This document shows positions 6,972 to 13,569 of a stretch of DNA of 37,713 nt, one piece after another. This DNA is from a virus: IMG/VR virus record IMGVR_UViG_3300028590_000052, positions 1-37,713 of that record; one strand, written 5' to 3'. Within the stretch, counting starts at the first letter, position 1, and every line of letters begins with the position of its first letter. Under the pieces are notes generated by a model, which saw nothing but the letters and a program-made list of their open reading frames with translations, was not told the DNA's origin and did not search any database. The translations under genes were made by a program, and so were the position numbers.

Positions 6972-8237
6972 ATGCTTACACAAGGGACTGGTAGTCAAGT
7001 AAAAGACGAGGCGATTACCCGGGATTTGGTGGATGCCACTACCCCGGGTAGTGCTATGATTAGACGTTTAATAGCCGGCACAGGAATCCAACTCAATAGC
7101 ATGGGTGTGGATTCCGGGACCGGTGATGTAAACATTAGCGTGGCAAACAGTGGTGGTAATGTTGGTCAATTAGTTGAAGCCCGGTCCGGCGTGTTGGGTC
7201 CCTCATTCTTAGAGTGTGATGGATCAGTTAAAGAGGTGGCCGACTATCCACAGTTGGCCACCCTTTTTCCCACTACTGTATTTCAGCCAACAGCTGGTTC
7301 TATGCTGGGTACCACACAGAACTGGTCTAATGTTGCTTGGAACGGTACGGTTTTCTGTGCCATCAATGGAGCAAACAACACGGCGGCTACATCCCCGGAT
7401 GGTATTACGTGGACCACCCGAACAATGCCAACAACCGCAAACCCTTGGAATGCAATTACGTCTAATGGGTCTATATTTTGTGCGGTGGTAACAGGTGGTA
7501 ACCTAGTAGCCACGTCGTCTGATGGAATTACGTGGAGTACAGGTACCATGCCGGTGTCTTCCGGCTGGTTTGATATAGCCTGGAACGGCACTGTGTTTTG
7601 TGCCATTTCGTCTGCTAACGGCACTGTTGCTGCAACCTCCACCAATGGTCTTAGTTGGACAGCTAGAACACTGCCGACTACCCAACAATGGCGCGCTATT
7701 GCTTGGAACGGCACTGTGTTTTGTGCGATATCTGGAACATCAGCAGGTAGCAATGTTGCTGCAACCTCTACTGACGGTATTACGTGGACCGCTAGAACCA
7801 TGCCTGCTGCTTTGTTGTGGTTAGACGTTGTTTGGGATGGTACTGTATTCTGTGCGGTAGCGAGTGGTACAAGCGGCTCCGGTACGGCTATAGCAGCCAC
7901 GTCCCCTGACGGTATTACGTGGACTGCTAGAACACTGCCCATTTTCACAACATGGGCAACAATAGCTGGCAACTCTAATCTTCTGTGGGCCTTATCTAGT
8001 AGTTCGAGAACAAGTGCTATAAGTAGGGATCATGGTGCTACTTGGACCTCATATGATATCAATACAGCTAATGCATGGACTTCAGTCGGAGCAATATCTG
8101 GAGGAACCACATTTTGCGCTGTAACTAGTAGCACAACAGCTCAAGTAATCAGAGGAATCGAAGATAACTCAAAGTTCTACCTGCCTAATATACCTCAGCA
8201 GGCAGCCTATTATCCAGTTCTAATACAGGCATTATGA
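6972..8237 (+). CDS. Collar/propeller tail-fibre paralog A (421 aa, 6 repeats)
   Basis: First of three tandem paralogs. Residues ~1-58 are a shared N-terminal domain with the signature A-[ML]-IRRLIAG-x-GI and DSGTGDV. The front half of a phage Tail_Collar-like domain follows (GQLVEARSG..., LECDGS, DYPQL). A ~300-residue block of Asp-box-like repeats comes next (SPDGITW, SSDGITW, STNGLSW, STDGITW, SPDGITW, SRDHGATW, alternating with WNGTVFCAI strands). The C-terminal 24 residues restore the collar tail (DNSKFYLPNIP...). The propeller thus appears inserted into a collar fold. It is likely a host-recognition fibre protein. Six repeats suit a single propeller. No strong ribosome-binding site is visible upstream, so expression may depend on the previous gene. 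Confidence 0.85.
   Translation: MLTQGTGSQVKDEAITRDLVDATTPGSAMIRRLIAGTGIQLNSMGVDSGTGDVNISVANSGGNVGQLVEARSGVLGPSFLECDGSVKEVADYPQLATLFPTTVFQPTAGSMLGTTQNWSNVAWNGTVFCAINGANNTAATSPDGITWTTRTMPTTANPWNAITSNGSIFCAVVTGGNLVATSSDGITWSTGTMPVSSGWFDIAWNGTVFCAISSANGTVAATSTNGLSWTARTLPTTQQWRAIAWNGTVFCAISGTSAGSNVAATSTDGITWTARTMPAALLWLDVVWDGTVFCAVASGTSGSGTAIAATSPDGITWTARTLPIFTTWATIAGNSNLLWALSSSSRTSAISRDHGATWTSYDINTANAWTSVGAISGGTTFCAVTSSTTAQVIRGIEDNSKFYLPNIPQQAAYYPVLIQAL
7330..8060 (+). repeat. Propeller-repeat array, paralog A
   Basis: Six coding repeats of about 110-130 bases. Two pieces are strongly conserved in DNA: the TGGAACGG-C/T-ACTGT-TTTGTG block and the GATGGTATTACGTGG block. Confidence 0.8.
7899..7939 (+). 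repeat. 41-bp block identical to 10888-10928
   Basis: The 41 bases spanning the Asp box and the following TARTLP strand are identical, letter for letter, to a block in paralog C. This suggests recent duplication or gene conversion between paralogs. Confidence 0.85.
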
Positions 8238-10333
8238 ATACTATACTGAATGATGAGCAATTCAAAGACGAGGGTATAGAGCGGTCTAACTTGAATATGT
8301 CCACACCAGGACAAGCAGTAATTAGACGAGTTATGGCCGGACCTGGGATAGCATTAACCAGTACAGGAGCTGATAGTGGAACTGGCGATGTAACGGTATG
8401 GGGGATGAGTTCTACGGTAGCTGTGGGCCAGATATGTATGGCTGCCGAATTAGATCCCCTCAAGTATTTGGCCTGCGATGGCTCTACCAAACTTAGGTCG
8501 ACTTACCCTCTCTTGTCTGCCATTACACCAGAGAATTCTTACGTAAATCAGACATCAACGATTGATTCTACGATTCCTCTGACCTTAAACTATTCGGCTG
8601 CGGTAAGTAATAGCAGCATTATTTTGGGGTTCACAAGTGGTGGTAATACGTATGCCACTAGCTCTGATCACGGCTCTACGTGGACATCCAGAACAGCGCC
8701 TTGGTCAGGTAGTATTCAAGCCGCTGCTTGGAACGGTACCGTATTTTTGGTCATTCTTCAGAATAGCAGCGCTGCTTATACAAGCCCAGATGGTATTACC
8801 TGGACGTCCAGAACGATGCCCTCTTCTCAAAACTGGGCATCAGTAGCCTGGAACGGCACTGTCTTTTGTGCAGTAGCTGGTTATTCAGGAGCTTCTTCAG
8901 TTGCTGCAACATCTCCAGATGGAGCTACGTGGACAGCTAGAACCATATCTTCATCAGCAACTTGGTTTAGAATAGCTTGGAACGGAACTGTGTTCTGTGC
9001 CATAGCCAATGCCAGCAGCATTGCAGCTACGTCTCCCGATGGAGCTACTTGGACCACACAGGCTATGCCGGTAAGTACGAACTGGCAAGGTCTTACGTGG
9101 ACTGGTAGTTTATTCTGTGCTGTAGGTTCAAACTCGTCTATCGCTGCCACGTCTCCAAATGGATCAACGTGGACCCAGAGAACGATGCCAGGATCCTCAA
9201 CGTGGACCAATCTCGCTTCTAACGGTAGTGGGCTTGTAGTTGCTACGGCTGCTACTACTGCTAGTGTAGGTGCCTACAGTCTTGATCATGGCGCTACGTG
9301 GACTGCGTCGGTTATGTCAAGCCGTGCTCCATTTAGAGCCCTGACATGGGACGGAACTGTATTCTGTGCGTTCTCTACCTCACCCTATACAGCCGGTACG
9401 TCTACTGATGGTATTAATTGGACCAATAGAGAGATTGCTGCCTCTGGAATACTTTCGTGGAAACCTATAGTTGGCACTGGTACTATCTTCTGTGCTCTGT
9501 CACCTAATTCTACGCGAGCAGCAACATCCACGGATGGTATTACGTGGACCCAACAAATAATGCCTTGGACGTCTAACTGGGCTGCTATTACATACGGCGG
9601 CGGTTTGTTCTGCGCTGTCGGCGGTAGCACAGACGTTATTACAAGTCCTGATGGTATTACGTGGACAGGAAGAACTCTGGGTGGGAGCGCTACGTGGACT
9701 GATATAGTGTGGAACGGCTCTATATTCTGCATAATAGGTAACACCTCCTCAGCTTATACGTCATCTGATGGCGCTACGTGGACAGTTCGTAGTATGGGAG
9801 CCTCTAACTGGGCTGCTATAGCCTGGAATGGTACTGTGTTCTGTGCAGTAGGTGGTGCAGCAACCTCCTCTAACGTAGCAGCCACGTCCCCTGACGGTAT
9901 TACGTGGACACTTCAAACCATGCCGATATCACTATTTTGGAGAGACATAGCCTGGAATGGCAGTGTGTTCTGTGCCATAGCTGCAGGTAATGTAGCAGCT
10001 ATCTCGACTAACGGTGCTAACTGGACCACCGTTACCCTACCTGATAGCGTTGACTGGCAAGCTATCACATGGAATGGCAGTGTGTTCTGTATAGCGGCTG
10101 CAAATGGAACGCGATATGCTACGAGTGCTGATGGTATAAACTGGAAGCCTAGGCTTGTAAGTGCTGCCACCCATAGCAGTATAGGTGTGGGCTCCAATGG
10201 CAGTGCCTTATGTATAGTAGGGGACATGGGTGGTGTCTCTATAGCTATAAATGAAGATGCCACAAGCTTCGATGTACCCTATATCATACCAAGAGACCTT
10301 AATTTTCCACCTCAAGTACGATGGGATGAGTAA
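8234..10333 (+). CDS. Collar/propeller tail-fibre paralog B (699 aa, 13 repeats)
   Basis: This is the middle paralog, starting at an ATG overlapping the previous stop (ATGA). The N-terminal domain (PGQAVIRRVMAGPGI, GADSGTGDVTV) and collar front (GQICMAAE..., LACDGSTKLRSTYPLL) match paralogs A and C. About 13 Asp-box-like turns follow (SSDHGSTW, SPDGITW, SPDGATW twice, SPNGSTW, SLDHGATW, STDGINW, STDGITW, SPDGITW, SSDGATW, SPDGITW, STNGANW, SADGINW). That is enough for two six- or seven-bladed propellers. The end (DATSFDVPYI and the last ~18 residues) matches the collar back half in diverged form. It is probably a trimeric host-binding fibre. The next ATG overlaps its stop (TAATG). Confidence 0.85.
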   Translation: MNTILNDEQFKDEGIERSNLNMSTPGQAVIRRVMAGPGIALTSTGADSGTGDVTVWGMSSTVAVGQICMAAELDPLKYLACDGSTKLRSTYPLLSAITPENSYVNQTSTIDSTIPLTLNYSAAVSNSSIILGFTSGGNTYATSSDHGSTWTSRTAPWSGSIQAAAWNGTVFLVILQNSSAAYTSPDGITWTSRTMPSSQNWASVAWNGTVFCAVAGYSGASSVAATSPDGATWTARTISSSATWFRIAWNGTVFCAIANASSIAATSPDGATWTTQAMPVSTNWQGLTWTGSLFCAVGSNSSIAATSPNGSTWTQRTMPGSSTWTNLASNGSGLVVATAATTASVGAYSLDHGATWTASVMSSRAPFRALTWDGTVFCAFSTSPYTAGTSTDGINWTNREIAASGILSWKPIVGTGTIFCALSPNSTRAATSTDGITWTQQIMPWTSNWAAITYGGGLFCAVGGSTDVITSPDGITWTGRTLGGSATWTDIVWNGSIFCIIGNTSSAYTSSDGATWTVRSMGASNWAAIAWNGTVFCAVGGAATSSNVAATSPDGITWTLQTMPISLFWRDIAWNGSVFCAIAAGNVAAISTNGANWTTVTLPDSVDWQAITWNGSVFCIAAANGTRYATSADGINWKPRLVSAATHSSIGVGSNGSALCIVGDMGGVSIAINEDATSFDVPYIIPRDLNFPPQVRWDE
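8655..10150 (+). repeat. Propeller-repeat array, paralog B
   Basis: About 13 coding repeats averaging ~115 bases. Several carry near-identical DNA around GATGGTATTACGTGGAC. The stretch near 9887-9919 is almost identical to that at 7894-7926 in paralog A. Confidence 0.8.
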
Positions 10334-12447
10334 TGAAAACAGAATATACTGGTCAACAGTTATCGGTACTGCCCAAAAGCAAATTCAATGTCTCAACTGA
10401 AGGTAAGTCTGTAATTCGTAGGCTAATAGCAGGTGACGGAGTTGAGATTACGAGTAGTACTGGTGCTGACAGCGGTACTGGTGACGTAACTTTAGCTTTG
10501 ACAGGCACTACAGAGGGTATGCCTGTCGGTATCATTATCGACGCACCTAGCGGCGTACTGACTCCAGAAGAAGACTATCTGGTTTGTGATGGATCCGCTC
10601 AATTAAGATCAGCCTATCCAGACTTGTCGGATGTAATAACAGAAGATAGTCTGACACCTACCTCTATACCTATGGCTGGTACACAGAGTGCCGTGGCTTT
10701 CTCGTCTATAGCTGCTAGTGGTTCTATGTTTGCTGCTGTGTGCGTGGCTGCACCTTCACTGATAGCATATTCCACTAATGGAACCAGTTGGACTGTAATA
10801 CGGCCACCTGTTGATGTTCCATTTCGGTGTATCACATGGAACGGTAGTGTGTTTTGTGCAGTGCCAAATAGTGGCAATCAATGTATTACGTCCCCTGACG
10901 GTATTACGTGGACTGCTAGAACACTGCCAGCAGCCGGCAACTGGACTGTAGTTGGTTCAAACAATTCAGGTAGATTAATCGCTTTAGTATCTGCCAGTAC
11001 TATTGGCGCAACAAGTGATGACAACGGTGCTACCTGGACTCAACAGGTTATTATATCTGGTTCGTGGAACAATGTAGCGTGGGCTACGTCTCTCGGTTTG
11101 TTTTGTGTTGTATCGAGCGTCGCTACCAATACTTACATGACGAGTCCGGATGGCATTACGTGGACATCCAGAACTTTTGCAACGAGCGCCACACGTCCAG
11201 GAATAGCTTGGAACGGTACTGTATTTGCTGTATCTAGTACAGCAACCGCATCGTTTCTTTATTCTAGTGATGGCGTAAACTGGGGTGCGGCAACTTCATC
11301 TGTTGGTGCCGCAGGTGGATCCAATACTATCATATGGAACGGCTCTATATTCGTATGTGTGGCTGGTACTACGTTGGTACTTACGTCTCCTGACGGAATT
11401 ACGTGGTCTACGGCCAGTATGCCATCATCGGCACAGTGGCAAACAGTAGCCTGGAACGGCACGGTGTTCTACTGTAAGGCCTACAATACCACTGCTGGAG
11501 CTACGTCCACGAATGGAACCACCTGGACAGCGGCGAATTTCGATATAAAGATTGGTCGTTGGGGATCAGTGGCCTGGAATGGGTCTCTATTTTGTGCGGT
11601 TCAGACCTCTGTATCTGTAGGTACCACCAATGCGTATGCTACTAGTCCGGATGGTATTACGTGGACTCAGAGAACGCTTCCATCAGCAGCAAGCTTGGCA
11701 AAGATCATATGGAACGGCACTATATTCTGTGCTATAGGTGGAGGCGCTGTATCTAATGCAGTGTTCACGTCCACTAACGGTACTTCGTGGTCATCTGGTT
11801 CTCTAGGTGTATCTCAAGCCTGGTCCAGTGTTGCCTACGGTAATGGTATATTCGTTGCCGTAGCTCTGACATCGACAACTAACTATGCCACGTCCACTAA
11901 CGGCACATCCTGGACAGGTAGAACTCTACCAGTCATCGCCGTATGTAATGCCATAGAATGGAACGGCAGTGTGTTCTGTATTGTAGGTAACAATATATGT
12001 TTCACGTCCACAAATGGAATCGCTTGGACTCAGAGAACAATTCCAACAGGTAGCTGGGTGGGTCTAACTTGGAATGGTACTGTTTTTGTGGCTATTAAAA
12101 CAGGTAATACGTGTGCTGTGTCTCAAGACGGTACAGTTTGGGATATTATCACATTGCCCATCAGTTCCACTTGGACTTCAATAGCTTGGGACGGCTCTCG
12201 ATTCTGGATGTTTGGTAACAACGATGTGGCAGCTGTGTCTGCTGATGGTAGAACCTGGACAACCGTAAGCTTTACCAATGAGAGTAATACTTGGTCTTGT
12301 GCAGCTTATGGTGGTGGCGTAATGCCAGTTCTGGCTTCCAACTACACACAGACTGCCAAACTGCTTGAACCAGATGCAACAAAGTTCAACTTACCCCTGC
12401 TAGGTCCAATAGCCAGTGGTATGGTGCCCTACATCAAGGTGCAATAG
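10333..12447 (+). CDS. Collar/propeller tail-fibre paralog C (704 aa, 13 repeats)
   Basis: Third paralog. The N-terminal domain (GKSVIRRLIAGDGVEI, GADSGTGDVTLAL) leads into the clearest collar front of the set (MPVGIIIDAPSGVL, LVCDGSAQLRSAYPDL). Thirteen Asp-box-like turns follow, including SPDGITW four times and STNG-[TI]-x-W five times. The collar back half closes the protein (DATKFNLPLLGPI and a YIKV end). Collar domains normally have these two halves separated by only a few tens of residues; here ~560 residues lie between. The product should be a large receptor-binding fibre. A perfect palindromic hairpin follows two bases after the stop. Confidence 0.86.
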   Translation: MKTEYTGQQLSVLPKSKFNVSTEGKSVIRRLIAGDGVEITSSTGADSGTGDVTLALTGTTEGMPVGIIIDAPSGVLTPEEDYLVCDGSAQLRSAYPDLSDVITEDSLTPTSIPMAGTQSAVAFSSIAASGSMFAAVCVAAPSLIAYSTNGTSWTVIRPPVDVPFRCITWNGSVFCAVPNSGNQCITSPDGITWTARTLPAAGNWTVVGSNNSGRLIALVSASTIGATSDDNGATWTQQVIISGSWNNVAWATSLGLFCVVSSVATNTYMTSPDGITWTSRTFATSATRPGIAWNGTVFAVSSTATASFLYSSDGVNWGAATSSVGAAGGSNTIIWNGSIFVCVAGTTLVLTSPDGITWSTASMPSSAQWQTVAWNGTVFYCKAYNTTAGATSTNGTTWTAANFDIKIGRWGSVAWNGSLFCAVQTSVSVGTTNAYATSPDGITWTQRTLPSAASLAKIIWNGTIFCAIGGGAVSNAVFTSTNGTSWSSGSLGVSQAWSSVAYGNGIFVAVALTSTTNYATSTNGTSWTGRTLPVIAVCNAIEWNGSVFCIVGNNICFTSTNGIAWTQRTIPTGSWVGLTWNGTVFVAIKTGNTCAVSQDGTVWDIITLPISSTWTSIAWDGSRFWMFGNNDVAAVSADGRTWTTVSFTNESNTWSCAAYGGGVMPVLASNYTQTAKLLEPDATKFNLPLLGPIASGMVPYIKVQ
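10775..12260 (+). repeat. Propeller-repeat array, paralog C
   Basis: Thirteen coding repeats, with DNA blocks shared with paralogs A and B. 10888-10928 is identical to 7899-7939. Confidence 0.8.
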
Positions 12448-12449
12448 GT

Positions 12450-12473
12450 AAAGGCTGGGAATTCCCAGCCTTT
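12450..12473 (+). terminator. Palindromic hairpin after fibre paralog C
   Basis: A perfect 24-base palindrome (12-bp arms beginning AAAGGCTGGGAA) lies just past the stop at 12447. The 3' arm ends in TTT and is followed by CTCAATT, so the U-tract is short. It is probably a partial intrinsic terminator or mRNA 3'-end protector, because the next + strand gene starts only 50 bases on. Confidence 0.65.
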
Positions 12474-12523
12474 CTCAATTAACGCGATTCCTCATTTAAA
12501 ATAGATCAGAAAGAGGACTAAAA

Positions 12524-13026
12524 ATGGCTTTAAGTGGAAAGAAGGTAATACATGGTAATTCAATAGTGCCTGGGAGAGTGCCCTTATCTGAACAAATAGG
12601 AAATGGGCAACTATTTATCAACTCGGCAGACGAGCTTTTATTCATAAAGAATAGTAGTGGGGACGTAGTACAGCCCAAACCTCGATCCATGCCTTTGACT
12701 GTAACTGGGGACGTGTCTGGTAGCGGTACAACCTCGGCCGTAAACGTTACGCTACCAAGCATAGTCAGTGCGGGTACATATAAATCTGTGACTGTTAATG
12801 CCAAGGGCCCGTAACCTTCGAGGACGTAGTAACTCTAGATTACACGCCCACCCAAGATACTCATGGGGCCAATAAGCTTTATGTGGATGACGCTATTGCA
12901 GCTACCGTAGTTCCAGTTGGGGCCAATACTATGTACATGGGACCTGCATCAGGCGGAGACGCGGATCCTACATTCCGGGCTTTAGAGTTAGCGGACTTAC
13001 CAGACATCAACGAAGGGACGTTCTAA
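12524..13026 (+). CDS. Fibre adaptor in two frames (possible -1 frameshift or disrupted gene)
   Basis: Frame one, 12524-12814, encodes 96 aa. Residues 1-49 match the adaptor at 5527 (MALSGKKVIHG..., INSADELLFIKNSSG), followed by the fibre phrase LTVTGDVSGSGT and TYKSVTVNAKGP, then TAA. Homologous fibres normally continue after NAKG. The continuation is in the -1 frame: VTFEDVVTLDYTP, GANKLYVDDAI, PTFRALELADLPDINEGTF, stop at 13024-13026. The total would be 167 aa. The switch coincides with G-GGC-CCG at 12805-12811. AGAGGA gives a good ribosome-binding site. Either a programmed -1 frameshift makes short and long forms, or one base was lost (real mutation or sequencing error). The end motif DINEGTF matches two other fibre proteins here. 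Confidence 0.75.
12805..12811 (+). promoter_or_regulatory. Candidate -1 slippery heptamer G GGC CCG
   Basis: In the zero frame the codons are AAG GGC CCG TAA. Bases 12805-12811 fit the X-XXY-YYZ rule exactly, with the stop codon immediately after. Slipping back one base leads straight into the open frame that runs to 13026. No strong downstream stem or pseudoknot was seen by eye, only a small CCT-TCG-AGG hairpin, so efficiency could be low. Confidence 0.45.
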
Positions 13027-13031
13027 ATGGA

Positions 13032-13061
13032 AAAGGCCAGGGTGATTTCACCCTGGCCTTT
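13032..13061. terminator. Bidirectional terminator between convergent arms
   Basis: A perfect 14-bp inverted repeat (AAAGGCCAGGGTGA and its complement, 2-base spacer) lies between the + strand stop at 13026 and the - strand stop at 13069. It ends in TTTATTA on the + strand and reads TTTTCC on the - strand. It is well placed to end both converging transcripts. Confidence 0.88.
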
Positions 13062-13068
13062 ATTACGG

Positions 13069-13569
13069 CTATGCAGTCATGGAACCTCTAAGGATACCAT
13101 CAAATACTATAGGCAAGGGCTTCGCGGCTAGCACTTCATTGGTCTCCGCTAACCATATCCTAGTACGCGCATCAAGATCGATATCGTGCCCCAGCGTTAT
13201 ATGCGCGTTATATTCTGGGAATCCATGCTTCAATCCCTGGGCGGCCAAATCGTTATGAACGGCCTTCAGGTCTGGACTATCAACTGCGGCTACCACTATG
13301 TTACGCCCTTTGTGGTCTACCCAGTGGTTAATCTGACCTATAGTACCCACACATACTTGATCTGGCATAGGCTTTACATCGGGTGCCAACTGCTTACTGT
13401 GTATTACAGTGCAGTGGAAGTCAGCACTATTCTTAGTCTTGAATGGGGCCCCTTCGATTAAACGTTGGAGCTCCAAAACAGACCTCTCGTTTGGGTATAC
13501 CCATACATATAGACCACTGCCTTCTGCGGCTATCTCTGAGTATAAGATCTCTGCGTTTATCCTCTTCAT
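13069..13569 (-). CDS. 2H phosphoesterase, Acb1-like (anti-CBASS candidate)
   Basis: The start is ATG 13569, overlapping the previous stop (TAATG) with GGTGGAG upstream; an in-frame GTG at 13575 is less likely. The 166-aa protein has two H-x-T motifs, HCTV at residues 52-55 and HITL at 123-126. These define the 2H phosphoesterase superfamily of LigT/2'-5' RNA ligase-like proteins and cyclic-nucleotide phosphodiesterases. The layout fits phage Acb1 (T4 gene 57B), which destroys CBASS cyclic nucleotide messengers: SGLYVWV, an LI helix, FHCTVIHSK, VDSPDLKAVH, then PEYNAHITLGHDID. Size and spacing of about 70 residues between the histidines also fit, as far as I recall that family. RNA repair or tRNA-fragment chemistry remains possible. 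It is the last gene of the tail operon, a usual spot for accessory genes. Confidence 0.78.
   Translation of the reverse strand: MKRINAEILYSEIAAEGSGLYVWVYPNERSVLELQRLIEGAPFKTKNSADFHCTVIHSKQLAPDVKPMPDQVCVGTIGQINHWVDHKGRNIVVAAVDSPDLKAVHNDLAAQGLKHGFPEYNAHITLGHDIDLDARTRIWLAETNEVLAAKPLPIVFDGILRGSMTA

Noticed and set aside
7283-7972. Long - strand open frame (229 codons) opposite propeller repeats
   Set aside because: Its repetitive product (VLAVHVIPSG-like) simply mirrors the coding repeats on the + strand; similar shadows appear opposite paralogs B and C.
7330-12260. Regularly spaced DNA repeats as a possible CRISPR array
   Set aside because: Repeats are in frame, diverged and fully coding, with a propeller protein explanation; units are too long and not palindromic.
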